Shown here: piece after piece, positions 35,251 to 44,019 of the stretch | How the letters are laid out: every line of letters begins with the position of its first letter | How positions within the stretch are numbered: the stretch's first letter is position 1 | Source of the DNA: Aquimarina sp. AU58 | Lineage (GTDB): Bacteria; Bacteroidota; Bacteroidia; Flavobacteriales; Flavobacteriaceae | Reading direction: 5' to 3' | Assembly: GCF_900312745.1 (NCBI RefSeq) | Contig: NZ_OMPD01000009.1 | Location: 620,001-684,000 of the forward strand | DNA: 64,000 nucleotides | Notes under the pieces: model-generated | Database searches by the model: none | Seen by the model: the letters and a program-made list of their open reading frames with translations, nothing else | What the model was told of the DNA's origin: nothing | Program-made: the position numbers and the translations under genes

Positions 35251-35784
35251 TTACTTATTTAACATAGCATAAATAGCTACGCTAATATGTTTTCCGTTTT
35301 TGATTTCGCAGTCGACCATTGTCCCTTCGTATTCAAAATCTAATTTTGCCAGTCCATTTTTGCAGTTCGAGTTCTCGGCATCTACAAAACCTTCAATTCT
35401 ATGCAATCCTAGATTTTCAAATCCAAATTTACAAATGAGAGGCATTACTTCTTTCATGATTCCTTTTCCCCAGTGCTCGGGAAGAAGCCAGAATCCGATT
35501 TCTGCTTTTTTGTTTTCTTTTTCGATAGCATTTAGTCCTCCTGCACCATAGAAGATGTTACCATCTTTTGAGCAAACAGCCCACCATATGCCGGTTTCGT
35601 TTTTCTCTAATTCTGCAAACCATGTCATTTGCTCTTTGGTCGCTTCACGACTATTAAAGCTAACCCCATAGTATTTGATTACATCGGGATTCGATAGACC
35701 GAGATATACATTCTCTAAATCATTGTTTGTAAACTGTCGTAGTCGTAATCGTTCTGTTTCTATAATAGGAAATGTAATTGCCAT
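35251..35784 (-). CDS. GNAT N-acetyltransferase, RimJ/RimL type
   Basis: The 177-residue protein has IIETERLRLRQFTNNDLENV, IKYYGVSFNSREATKEQMTW, KKAEIGFWLLPEHWGKGIMK (acetyl-CoA loop) and FVDAENSNCKNGLAKLDFEY. These blocks are characteristic of Acetyltransf_3 proteins. It is 29 bases downstream of the arylamine acetyltransferase gene on the same strand. Substrate unknown. Confidence 0.87.
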   Translation of the reverse strand: MAITFPIIETERLRLRQFTNNDLENVYLGLSNPDVIKYYGVSFNSREATKEQMTWFAELEKNETGIWWAVCSKDGNIFYGAGGLNAIEKENKKAEIGFWLLPEHWGKGIMKEVMPLICKFGFENLGLHRIEGFVDAENSNCKNGLAKLDFEYEGTMVDCEIKNGKHISVAIYAMLNK

Positions 35785-35813
35785 TTATTTTTAGTATGAT
35801 ATTATAATTTGAT

Positions 35814-36578
35814 TTAGGAAGACTTCTGTATTTCGATATCAAAATGTTTTTTTAGAAGCTCGTTAAATTTTGTTTCTTCTTTAAATTCTATGATCTCGGT
35901 ATCTGTTCCTTTGGTAATTTTACATTGATTGTCATTTAAAGTAATTCTTCCTGTATCGGTTATCATAGAGATTACTTTTTTTTGTGTAAAATGAGAATCT
36001 TTACTGGTTTGATGAAACATACACATTTCTTGAAATTCATTAAAATTTCGATTTATAGTTTTAAAAATATATTGTGGAGTCGATACTTCATCTACCACTT
36101 CATTTACTCTTAAATAATCATCATCAAATGTATCGAATTCAAAATAACCAAAATCATCTGATAACCTGTTCCCGGGTTTAATCAGTAATGGGGTATATGA
36201 GAATTTACCAAATCCTACATCTACCAGATAATCATTGTTATGTATAGAAGCTATTATGGCTAAATGATCGTATTCTTTTCCGTATCCTTTTGATGTGTTA
36301 TAAACCCTGCCCGAAATCATTTTTACATCAAATCCAATTTCTTTTAGGAAACGATAGAATAACCCGTTTAACTCATAGCAAAACCCTCCTCTTTTTTGCA
36401 CTACTATTTTATTGTAAATAGCATCAATGTTAAGTGTGATTTCTCTATCGTAATGAATGTCTAGATTTTCGAAAGGCACATTTTTTAAGTGAGATTGCTG
36501 AAGTTCGAAAAGCACTTTTTCATTAACACTTACGTCTTTCTTGTATTTTATTCGTTCTAGATAGAGATCAATATCCAT
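35814..36578 (-). CDS. nat: Arylamine N-acetyltransferase
   Basis: The 254-residue enzyme has MDIDLYLERIKYKKD..., HLKNVPFENLDIHYDREI, the active-site KRGGFCYELNGLFY (C67), DHLAII (H105) and YLVDVGFGKF (D120), giving the complete Cys-His-Asp triad. It transfers acetyl groups from acetyl-CoA to arylamines or hydrazines. Its start overlaps the stop of the upstream flavodoxin-fold reductase by one base, so they are coupled. Confidence 0.92.
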   Translation of the reverse strand: MDIDLYLERIKYKKDVSVNEKVLFELQQSHLKNVPFENLDIHYDREITLNIDAIYNKIVVQKRGGFCYELNGLFYRFLKEIGFDVKMISGRVYNTSKGYGKEYDHLAIIASIHNNDYLVDVGFGKFSYTPLLIKPGNRLSDDFGYFEFDTFDDDYLRVNEVVDEVSTPQYIFKTINRNFNEFQEMCMFHQTSKDSHFTQKKVISMITDTGRITLNDNQCKITKGTDTEIIEFKEETKFNELLKKHFDIEIQKSS

Positions 36579-37084
36579 TATTGTATTTGATTTATAAAAT
36601 CCTTCAATTTTGTTTCTACCAAATCAGGAATGGTATTGTTTTCGATCCAGCAATGTACATCTCCGATATATTTCATGCCCAGATATTTTGATGTTTCTAC
36701 AAATGGCATATGAAATCCATCTTTTAGTTGTTTATCCGAACCACAACTTAGTACTGCCATTTCCATTCCTCTTAGTTTTCTACCTACATCTTTTTTTATT
36801 TTTAAACAATCAGAAATTCTATCTAAAAACGTTTTCAAAATTCCACTCATGGTATACCAATACACGGGAGTTGCAAAAATAATGAGGTCATATTGATTTA
36901 CAATTTCATGAATTAAAGGATGAAAATCATCATTTCTATTTTTGAATTCGTAATCAAATTCTGATATATATTTTGCTTTTAAATCTATTATAGAATAGTT
37001 CATTTGCTGGCTAACGAATGAAGCTGCCTTGTATGTATCTCCATTACTATTTGAACTTCCCAGAATTATAATTCCTTTCTTCAT
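36578..37084 (-). CDS. NAD(P)H-dependent flavodoxin-fold oxidoreductase
   Basis: The 168-residue protein has the flavodoxin/NADPH-dependent FMN reductase pattern: GIIILGSSNSNGDTYKAASF, QYDLIIFATPVYWYTMSGIL, KTFLDRISDCL and MEMAVLSCGSD. The T/S-x-T phosphate loop (SSNSNGDT) and PVYWYTMSG are FMN-binding. It probably reduces quinones, flavins or iron. It is coupled to the arylamine acetyltransferase gene, which suggests handling of aromatic nitrogen compounds (inference). Confidence 0.85.
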   Translation of the reverse strand: MKKGIIILGSSNSNGDTYKAASFVSQQMNYSIIDLKAKYISEFDYEFKNRNDDFHPLIHEIVNQYDLIIFATPVYWYTMSGILKTFLDRISDCLKIKKDVGRKLRGMEMAVLSCGSDKQLKDGFHMPFVETSKYLGMKYIGDVHCWIENNTIPDLVETKLKDFINQIQ

Positions 37085-37367
37085 CAGGTATGATGTTCTT
37101 TTTTATATTGTTGATCTGGTTGTTGTTTTTCTATAGCTATCTACTACGATATACTATATTGAGACTAATATAAAAAAATCTATCGTGATCAGCACCGGTA
37201 GACGATATGTAGTTTGTAATTCGTGGTTTTTTGTATATGGGTTAGCGCCGATAGGAGGTATGCCTATACCATTTACAGGAAGTTTTGTTGCACTGCTATT
37301 TTATAGATTTTTTTATTCTATTGTAGATAGGGTCGAGTTTTAAACTTTAGATAAAGCGATAAACTTG

Positions 37368-38234
37368 TTAGTGATTATTCTTTAGATAATCCCAACTTGA
37401 AACCACTTCAAAATCCGGAATGTTTTCAAATAGCATGTCTAATGTCCATTTATGATTATCACCAACAATAACAAGTATTCTATCGCCTGTCTGTGTCATT
37501 TTTAGAATGTTGCCTGCCATTCTTACATTTCTTTGGTACCACCGACCTACCCAATCGGGGCCGATCCAGTTTTTTTGAATCCCAACTCTTATTTCATACA
37601 TATGCATACGTTGCGCGTTAAATTTTTGAGCCGTTGGAGAGTTCATAAGTGCAATACGATCATAAAGATTATGATTTTTGTATGTCTTTTGATTTTGATT
37701 AAAAATCTTAGTTAGATGTTTTTCATATGTATTGTAAAAACCATCATCATTTTGTTTAGCATACTCACCAAATGAATCAAAGGAAAAATTCTCTAAAGAA
37801 CCTATAAATTCGGTTTGATTATCAAAAAAGTATATACTATCGTGTTTCATATTTTTAGCAATGCGAAATCCTAATTGATAAACTTCATTTCTCTTGTTTG
37901 AAATATTAAATGTATCAGCTACAAAAGATTGATACTCCTGGTTTGCTATAGATAATGCAGAAGGCTCCCATTCTAATACTACTTTTGTAGGGTTGTATTT
38001 GGATATAGTTTTGACCAATTTTGCAATATTCTCTTGATTTTCGGATTCAAGAATGTCTTTACCAAAATGTAATGTTCCTACAATCATAATTTTGGATTGC
38101 GTTAACGAGTCATAATTTTTTAATGTGTTTTCTGCCTTCTCAAGTTCATTAAGAGTAGGAGTACTTTTATTTGGGTTACAACTTAATATTAGTACAACTG
38201 CTAATAATAAAAGACTTTTTAAAAATGGTTTCAT
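37368..38234 (-). CDS. DUF5694 lipoprotein
   Basis: The protein of about 288 residues has a lipobox (SLLLLAVVLILSCNPNKS), IMIVGTLHFGKDILESENQE, KYNPTKVVLEWEPSALSIAN and RILVIVGDNHKWTLDMLFEN. VGTLHFG and VLEWEP recall the TraB/EreA-like superfamily to which DUF5694 belongs. Start 38234 is chosen because the lipoprotein signal begins there (38249 is the alternative). Function is unknown. The gap 37085-37367 upstream of the reductase gene holds nothing I can name. Confidence 0.8.
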   Translation of the reverse strand: MKPFLKSLLLLAVVLILSCNPNKSTPTLNELEKAENTLKNYDSLTQSKIMIVGTLHFGKDILESENQENIAKLVKTISKYNPTKVVLEWEPSALSIANQEYQSFVADTFNISNKRNEVYQLGFRIAKNMKHDSIYFFDNQTEFIGSLENFSFDSFGEYAKQNDDGFYNTYEKHLTKIFNQNQKTYKNHNLYDRIALMNSPTAQKFNAQRMHMYEIRVGIQKNWIGPDWVGRWYQRNVRMAGNILKMTQTGDRILVIVGDNHKWTLDMLFENIPDFEVVSSWDYLKNNH

Positions 38235-38485
38235 AAGTTGATGTTTCATAATTATCACTAACAAACATGCGTCATTACTAAGATAACTTTGCATTGCAAA
38301 AACTACAGTACGACCTTTTTGTATTGTACTGTTTATAAATCTATTCTTAATATCGATATTAAGATGTGTTGGTGTAAAGATGAAAGGAGTATAAAATTGT
38401 TACAGTGCTTTTGATTTTTTTACTTCAAAATACGCAAAGATATTGGTATTTGGTATGAGATTTTATAGAGTATTGGCAGCTTTAA

Positions 38486-38866
38486 TTAGTACATGGTATT
38501 CTTATTAGCACTTTTTTCAGGGATTTGCTGGATGGCATCCCAATGCTCTACAATTTTGCCTTTTTCATCAAACCTAAAAAAATCCATGGTTATATATTCA
38601 TCATTTCCGGGCCAGGTTTGATGCGTATGTAATGCGACCAGATCACCTTCGGCAATACAACGTACAAATTCGATTGATTTCTCGGGATACTCGACTTGCA
38701 TTTTTTCGAAGTAATCAATAAATCCCTGGGTACCATCTTTTACATCTGGGTTATGTTGAATATACACATCGCCAACGTAGCGTTCTACCGCTTTTTTAGG
38801 ATTTCCGGTATAGGCAGTTTTGTAGAATGCGATAGCATTCTTTTTGTTTTCTTCTAAGTTCATCAT
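38486..38866 (-). CDS. SnoaL/NTF2-like protein
   Basis: The 126-residue protein has NLEENKKNAIAFYKTAYTG, AVERYVGDVYIQHNPDVKDG, FIDYFEKMQVEYPEKSIEF and ALHTHQTWPGNDEYITMDFF, FDEKGKIVEHWDAIQQIP, the ordered pattern of SnoaL-like polyketide-cyclase/NTF2 folds (YIQHNP, H-x-H, V-E-H-W-D). The pocket fold binds or isomerises small molecules; the substrate cannot be deduced. Either Met at 38866 or 38863 can be the start. Confidence 0.87.
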   Translation of the reverse strand: MMNLEENKKNAIAFYKTAYTGNPKKAVERYVGDVYIQHNPDVKDGTQGFIDYFEKMQVEYPEKSIEFVRCIAEGDLVALHTHQTWPGNDEYITMDFFRFDEKGKIVEHWDAIQQIPEKSANKNTMY

Positions 38867-38901
38867 CTTTATTTTTATACAGTAAGAGTTGTATAGCGTT
38901 A

Positions 38902-39414
38902 CTAAGATAACTTTATTTCGAATAGACTGGCGGGAGCCTTACCATAATGATCGGGTAATCCCTCGGTATTTTTTAAATCAAAGAACCCTAAAAAGTCAAA
39001 ACCAGCTTTTTTATAATGTTCGATAAGCTTTACATTGTTGCCTAGTGTATCTAATCGTATATAATCCTTATTACTTTTTTGGGCATATTCTTTTGACCAT
39101 TCTACAATGGTTGCTACAAAATTTTGACCTCTAAAATCGGGATTGGTTGCGATACGATGAATATAGATAGCCGCATCGCCATTTTTTTCTTCCCAAATTT
39201 GCTCGTCGCTAAATGTGATGGTCCATACACAGGCAATCTTGTTATCAATGGTAATTTTCCACTGCCTGTTTTCTGAAATACTATCTTCTACAAGTTTTCG
39301 CTCAAATTCTGGCCAAACGACAACTCCTTCTTTTGATTTTTGATATGCAGAAGCTATTCTGTATAACCGGTATATCTCATCGATATCATCTATTGTGCAA
39401 TTTTCAATTTTCAT
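38902..39414 (-). CDS. GNAT N-acetyltransferase
   Basis: The 170-residue protein has MKIENCTIDDIDEIYRLYR, VVWPEFERKLVEDSI, IYIHRIATNPDFRGQNFVAT (acetyl-CoA loop) and DYIRLDTLGNNVKLIEHYKK followed by AGFDFLGFF. This is the GNAT order. Start 39414 is preferred, as the frame upstream lacks fold sequence. It lies 35 bases upstream of the SnoaL-like gene on the same strand. Confidence 0.85.
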   Translation of the reverse strand: MKIENCTIDDIDEIYRLYRIASAYQKSKEGVVVWPEFERKLVEDSISENRQWKITIDNKIACVWTITFSDEQIWEEKNGDAAIYIHRIATNPDFRGQNFVATIVEWSKEYAQKSNKDYIRLDTLGNNVKLIEHYKKAGFDFLGFFDLKNTEGLPDHYGKAPASLFEIKLS

Positions 39415-39593
39415 ACTCTTTTCATTTAGGAAATGTGTATTCAAATGTCTAACTATTTTTAAAGTGCTACAACCCAAAAATTGCTAATGTTTTGTGAATT
39501 TGATATTCTATTGCTATTAGATAACTATGGATCAATTTTTAATAAGGATATATCGTTTTAGTGATTTGTTTTTTATTGAAAGTATTATTCCTA

Positions 39594-40424
39594 TTACAAT
39601 CCGTATTTGTATCGAATCAATACAATAAATAACCACAGTAGGATAGCAAGTAAAAAATAATAAATAAAGAGAGGTATTCCTATTTCAGAAATATTGAAGA
39701 TAAAAAATGTAGAAGCTGTACCTGTAGCGTGCATAATAAGGGGTGAAATTAAACTATTTGATTTGTCATAGAGCCAAACAATCAAAATTCTTATGGGAAT
39801 TAGGCCAGCGTAATGAAAGAAAAAGCCAGGTAGAAATTTAGATAGCACTAAATTACCAGAACTGTCACCAGACCCCCAAATAACCGGAAGGAAATGCCAA
39901 GCTCCCCAGAATACCCCAATAATCAAACCCGTCTTTAACACTCCGTAGTGTTCTCTTAGTTTTGGCGTGACAAATCCAGACCACCCCAATTCTTCTAGAA
40001 TGCCTCCTCCAACTATTCCATAAATTAACCCGCTTAGAATCAAGTTTGTTTTATCCTCTGTTGTGATAATATCTGGAATGTATACTTCTGAAAATTGATT
40101 TAAAATGAAGAGAGAAATAATTGAAAGAATAGGTATAGTCAATATCGCTATGAGGTATAATCGAGTTCTTAAGCGCCAAGTCATTAATTTTTTGAGTAGA
40201 TCTTTGAACCCTTTTTTACCTTTGGTTATTCCAAGTATAATAAAACCAGCGATACTGGGGCCAAATAAATATGGAATCATTGCAATAGGAAGCAGTTTGT
40301 CGAATTGTTTTGAGGTAGCCGGAATCCCAGTTTGGCTTGCTACAATCAAAACTCCACTCCATGAGATAATAAATGTTAGAATAAAGAAGAAAGTAACAGC
40401 GTTTCTTTTTGTATATTCTCTCAT
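39594..40424 (-). CDS. CPBP-family intramembrane protease
   Basis: The 276-residue protein has about eight hydrophobic helices and the CPBP (Abi/Rce1-like) motifs: EELGWSGFVTPKL (EExxW variant of EExxR), FWGAWHFLPVIWG (H of motif 2) and the C-terminal IPIRILIVWLYDKSNSLISP followed by LIMHATGTASTFF (H of motif 3). Glutamate/histidine form the active site of these metal-independent proteases. The substrate is unknown; relatives process peptides or act in bacteriocin self-immunity. Confidence 0.87.
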   Translation of the reverse strand: MREYTKRNAVTFFFILTFIISWSGVLIVASQTGIPATSKQFDKLLPIAMIPYLFGPSIAGFIILGITKGKKGFKDLLKKLMTWRLRTRLYLIAILTIPILSIISLFILNQFSEVYIPDIITTEDKTNLILSGLIYGIVGGGILEELGWSGFVTPKLREHYGVLKTGLIIGVFWGAWHFLPVIWGSGDSSGNLVLSKFLPGFFFHYAGLIPIRILIVWLYDKSNSLISPLIMHATGTASTFFIFNISEIGIPLFIYYFLLAILLWLFIVLIRYKYGL

Positions 40425-40484
40425 GATATATTAATCTTTTGAAGTTGCTACTTATGTTATAAGTACGCACTAATGGGCAATAGA

Positions 40485-41276
40485 TTACTTCTCAATTTCA
40501 CAATATTTTAATTTTTCCCTTAGATTTTCGATATCAGCAGGATTAATTTTATTTCCATGAACATCTAAATATCTTAATCTGGTCAACTTCTCCATAGATT
40601 GAGGCAAATTCGAAATTTTGTTGTCATAGATAGAAATACTTTGCAATGTTTTAAGGTTTCCTATAGCATCAGGAAGTCGTTCCAGAGGATTATTTACAAT
40701 AAAAAGAATTTCTAATTTTTCTAAGTTGATAAAAGAATCCGGAAGCTCTTTAATCGCGTTATTTCTTAAATATATATTTTTTAATCGTTTAAGATTTCCT
40801 ATTGAATTGGGTAATTTTCTTATGGGATTGTTTTGTAGATACAAATCGGTTAAACTGGATAGGTTTCCAAGTGATTCGGGTAATTCGGTTAATAAATTTT
40901 CTTGCAGGTCTAAGTCTTTTAATTGTTTTAGACATTCTATAGATTTGGGTAGTTTTTCAAGCATATTTAACCGTAAGTCCAGACGTTCTAAGTTGGTGAG
41001 TTGGCATATTTGCTGTGTTATATTAGATAAATTATTACCATATAATCTTAAGACTTTTAGGTTTTTAAATTTTCCGATAATTTTAGGAATACTATCTAGT
41101 TTTCCGTGGGATAAATCCAGTTCTTTAATATTTTCTTTTTTATCGATTAACTCTTCTAGAAATTCGATAACACTTTGATTACCTTTTCTATCATTTCCCA
41201 GAGCGTATGAAGATTTTTGAGCCTGGATAGAAGTGCCGATGAGTAGTGTAAAAAGAAAAGTTAAGATTGTTTTCAT
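40485..41276 (-). CDS. Secreted leucine-rich-repeat protein
   Basis: The 263-residue protein has a signal peptide (MKTILTFLFTLLIGTSIQAQ) and a series of 23-residue leucine-rich repeats of the form LxxLxxLxLxxNxLxxLPxxIxN (residues about 45-250: LKVLRLYGNNLSNITQQICQ, LKDLDLQENLLTELPESLGN, LTDLYLQNNPIRKLPNSIGN). These form a ligand-binding solenoid. It has no lipobox and no type IX C-terminal domain that I can see. A recognition function outside the cytoplasm is likely; partner unknown. Confidence 0.88.
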   Translation of the reverse strand: MKTILTFLFTLLIGTSIQAQKSSYALGNDRKGNQSVIEFLEELIDKKENIKELDLSHGKLDSIPKIIGKFKNLKVLRLYGNNLSNITQQICQLTNLERLDLRLNMLEKLPKSIECLKQLKDLDLQENLLTELPESLGNLSSLTDLYLQNNPIRKLPNSIGNLKRLKNIYLRNNAIKELPDSFINLEKLEILFIVNNPLERLPDAIGNLKTLQSISIYDNKISNLPQSMEKLTRLRYLDVHGNKINPADIENLREKLKYCEIEK

Positions 41277-41446
41277 AGGGCCTGATTTGGTGCTGGCAAC
41301 AACAGTATTTGTACTAGAATACTTGTATTTATTTTAAAACCTCACATGGTCAATATGAGCTTATATCAAAAATACAGTTTTACAAAATAGAATGTGTTGT
41401 TTTTGACAGGTATTTATAGCATTTTAGTATTGCTGATGTATAGAGT

Positions 41447-42364
41447 TTATTTATTGCTGAGCAATGTATTTATTTCTGTATTCGCTCCACCACATACAAT
41501 TACTAAAACGGTTTCATTTTCTGTTATCAATTCAGGGTAAAAATAAGGAACAGAAAGTGCTGCTCCACATGCCGGTTCGACGATTACATTGTATTCATCC
41601 AAAAAATTAAATGAAGCATCAACAGCTTCTTTATCACTAACGGTGATTGGTTTAACATTGAAATAAGATGCTAGTTCTAATGATTTTTTGGCAATTTTTT
41701 TTGCTCCTAAACTGGTTGCAATAGAGGATATTTCTTCTAATTCTATAATTTTTTTTGCTTGCCAACTTTTATAAAATGATGCTGCACCTGTAGTTTCGGT
41801 TGTCATTACCTGAGTGCTTTCCCATCCATTTTTTTTCATTCCTTCGAATATTCCGCAAAGTAAGCCTCCGCCACCAACAGATACTATAATTTTATCGGGT
41901 TGCTGTATTTGTCTTGCACATTCATCAATAATCGTCGAATGGCCTTTCCAAAGTAAAGGATCATCAAACGGAGAAACATAAACAGCACCTGTCTCTTCAG
42001 AAATTTTCTGGGCGTATCGATGAGCTTCATCCCAAACATTACCATATACTTCGACCTCGGTTCCTAAATTTGCTATTTTGTTAATCATAAATGCAGAAGT
42101 CGTTTTAGGAACGACCACTTTAACTTTTACACCAATATGTTTCCCAACATATGCCAAAGAATATCCGGCATTTCCGCCCGAAGAGGCAATGAAGCTTTTT
42201 TTTCCTTTTTCGAAATGAAAGCGACACAATTCTTCCATACCTCTAATTTTGAAAGAGCCGGTTGGTTGATAGCAGTCTAGCTTATAAAATATGTTTTTTT
42301 GTTGTTCTTTTTTTAATTTATGTGATCTATAAATTGGAGTTTCTATGTAAAGTTTATGATTCAT
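41447..42364 (-). CDS. PLP-dependent serine/threonine dehydratase-like enzyme
   Basis: The 305-residue fold-type II enzyme has the PLP-Lys in [52 protein letters not shown] (phosphate-binding) and [15 protein letters not shown]. This fits the serine/threonine dehydratase or serine racemase group; it is shorter than biosynthetic IlvA and has no regulatory domain. The reaction (ammonia from L-Ser/Thr, or racemisation) is inferred. Its start overlaps the stop of the VF530 gene by 11 bases. Confidence 0.85.
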   Translation of the reverse strand: MNHKLYIETPIYRSHKLKKEQQKNIFYKLDCYQPTGSFKIRGMEELCRFHFEKGKKSFIASSGGNAGYSLAYVGKHIGVKVKVVVPKTTSAFMINKIANLGTEVEVYGNVWDEAHRYAQKISEETGAVYVSPFDDPLLWKGHSTIIDECARQIQQPDKIIVSVGGGGLLCGIFEGMKKNGWESTQVMTTETTGAASFYKSWQAKKIIELEEISSIATSLGAKKIAKKSLELASYFNVKPITVSDKEAVDASFNFLDEYNVIVEPACGAALSVPYFYPELITENETVLVIVCGGANTEINTLLSNK

Positions 42365-42608
42365 CAGTTATTTTTTTTTGTAACTCAAGATAAAGCTGTT
42401 CAACCTTATCTCTTGCCCATTGTGTTTTTCTTAAAAATTTAAGACTAGACTTAATCGAAGGATCCTTTTTAAAACAATTAATATTAATTTTCATCGCTAA
42501 TCGTTCCCAGCCATAATGTGCTACTAATACCTGTAATATGTCTATTAATTTCATCCCATGTAAAGGGTTGTTGGGCTGTTGTTGGTTAGAGCTACTTTTA
42601 TCGTGCAT
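42354..42608 (-). CDS. VF530-family DNA-binding protein
   Basis: The 84-residue protein has [60 protein letters not shown]. This is the VF530 (DUF2132) family, a small winged-helix-like DNA-binding fold found in many Bacteroidota and Vibrio. Function is unknown. It overlaps the downstream dehydratase gene by 11 bases, so it is translated from the same message. Confidence 0.88.
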   Translation of the reverse strand: MHDKSSSNQQQPNNPLHGMKLIDILQVLVAHYGWERLAMKININCFKKDPSIKSSLKFLRKTQWARDKVEQLYLELQKKITDES

Positions 42609-42668
42609 TATTATAATGATTAATTAAAATGTTAATCTTTATTTATTGGTGTGTATAGAATCTCTTTG

Positions 42669-42971
42669 TTATGGGAGGGTTGTATGTTTTATAATTTTTT
42701 TATTTGAGACTTTAGTATTTAGATTCCATTGAGGTTTGTCATATTCATTTTCAGCTTTATGTTTTCCGATCTCAGGAATTGTAAAATATTCTTTATCAAA
42801 AGTCATAAAATTGACTATCAAATAATCTTTTATGTTTTCACCTTTATATGTTATTTCCTGAATGGCCCACTGCCCAATTATTTTTTGAAAGATTAAATTT
42901 TCTTCATTTTGGCAAGAGCTCAATGTGAATGTAATCAATAAAATAATTGAATATTTAGGTTTAAATTTCAT
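42669..42971 (-). CDS. Small lipoprotein, unknown function
   Basis: The 100-residue protein has a lipobox (YSIILLITFTLSSCQNEEN), then KIIGQWAIQEITYKGENIKD and YLIVNFMTFDKEYFTIPEIG. The GQWAIQEI start is like the lipocalin-like 'GxW' lipoproteins of this group, but the rest is short, and the protein ends at KHTTLP, so it may be truncated. Confidence in a family is low. Confidence 0.6.
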   Translation of the reverse strand: MKFKPKYSIILLITFTLSSCQNEENLIFQKIIGQWAIQEITYKGENIKDYLIVNFMTFDKEYFTIPEIGKHKAENEYDKPQWNLNTKVSNKKIIKHTTLP

Positions 42972-43441
42972 TTTACGCTTGTAAGTAATGCTAAATATAA
43001 TAATAGTTGTTGATCGAAAGGATAGTTATGGTTTACTTTTTCTATTATTTCAGTTCGAATTATATTTGCTTTACTATTGGCTAACCATATTAATCTGGGT
43101 GAGTTTATCTCAAAAATGAGGTTTTTGATGTTTGTATACCAGTACATATATCATTATAAAGAGGGACTTTAGTGATAGCAATTATTTTTATCGTAAAAAT
43201 TTCTTCTAAAAAGTGTGATATTTTTATATGTAACGATACTAATAAAGTATATCTAAAATTACATACTTATGAAACAACCCAGCCATAGTTTTGCTTTTTT
43301 TCTACGTAAATTCTTCCAGTTTTATAAACGCGAAGTCAAACAGTTTAATGCTATTTTAGGAATTAAACCTGGTAACTCCTCACATAAATGTTAATGGTTT
43401 ATTGTAATGTTATACTTAATATACCTAAATGTCGTATTAGA
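42972..43441. other. Intergenic stretch with a possible small gene
   Basis: These 470 bases between the lipoprotein and the start-less hypothetical gene are AT-rich with no long frame. The only thing I can point to is the 41-codon frame at 43269. Confidence 0.5.
43269..43394 (+). CDS. Possible 41-residue basic protein
   Basis: ATG at 43269 opens a frame MKQPSHSFAFFLRKFFQFYK then REVKQFNAILGIKPGNSSHKC. It has an amphipathic, Phe/Lys-rich start, no signal peptide and no known motif. It stands alone on the plus strand within an AT-rich gap. It could be real (small basic proteins are often missed) or chance. Confidence 0.3.
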   Translation: MKQPSHSFAFFLRKFFQFYKREVKQFNAILGIKPGNSSHKC

Positions 43442-43987
43442 TTATTTGGGTATCACTTCTAGTTTGTATCCGTATTTTAAAGATTTGAAAAAAGACTGTT
43501 GATTTTCGAATACATATTCATTTGCTATGAACTTCATTTCATCTGCATCGGTTTTTAATTCAGGGCTTGTTTTTTCAATAGCATATTCGGTTCCATTTAA
43601 TCTAAAATATCTGGCATAACGTATAGAAACTCTTAATCTTAATGCAATATTCATAGGAGATAGTAAAAAAGGTGTGATTGTTTCTTTTCCCCGAATTAAT
43701 TTAATTGATTTTATATTGTCTTTTTTGATTGGAATAGCGAACAATTTGTTAGAATAATTAGTGTGCAACAATAGGCCACCTGAGTATTTTTCGAAGTTAC
43801 ATTTTGAATCGATCTTAAGGCACTCATTATAGGAAGATTTGTTTTTAAATGATTTTAGAAAAAATAAAGTGCTTCCTATCGCTCTGGGATTTTTGAAATC
43901 AACCTTTTCTGGATTCCCAATTACTTTTTTTATAGAGTTCTCGTTTATGTTTTTTCTGTCAATATCATTTTCTTTTTCCTTACCTAG
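43442..43987 (-). pseudogene. Start-less conserved-looking frame (5'-truncated hypothetical gene)
   Basis: On the minus strand the frame is open from 43987 to the stop at 43442, 181 codons, and reads as plausible protein throughout (NSIKKVIGNPEKVDFKNPRA, IGSTLFFLKSFKNKS, GGLLLHTNYSNKLFAIPIKK, ALRLRVSIRYARYFRLN, ENQQSFFKSLKYGYKLEVIP). There is no ATG, GTG or TTG before TTG codons at 43771/43768, yet coding-like sequence continues well upstream to a stop at 43988. The front is therefore either lost or altered (frameshift), or a rare start is used. I do not recognise the family. Confidence 0.55.
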
Positions 43988-44019
43988 TTACAATGCTATT
44001 GATAACAAAGTGTTATAGT

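Noticed and set aside
33690..37275. Similar TAGGAG...TGCCTA stretches near 33690 and 37255
   Set aside because: They match only with a one-base gap over about 18 bases; too weak to call a repeat.
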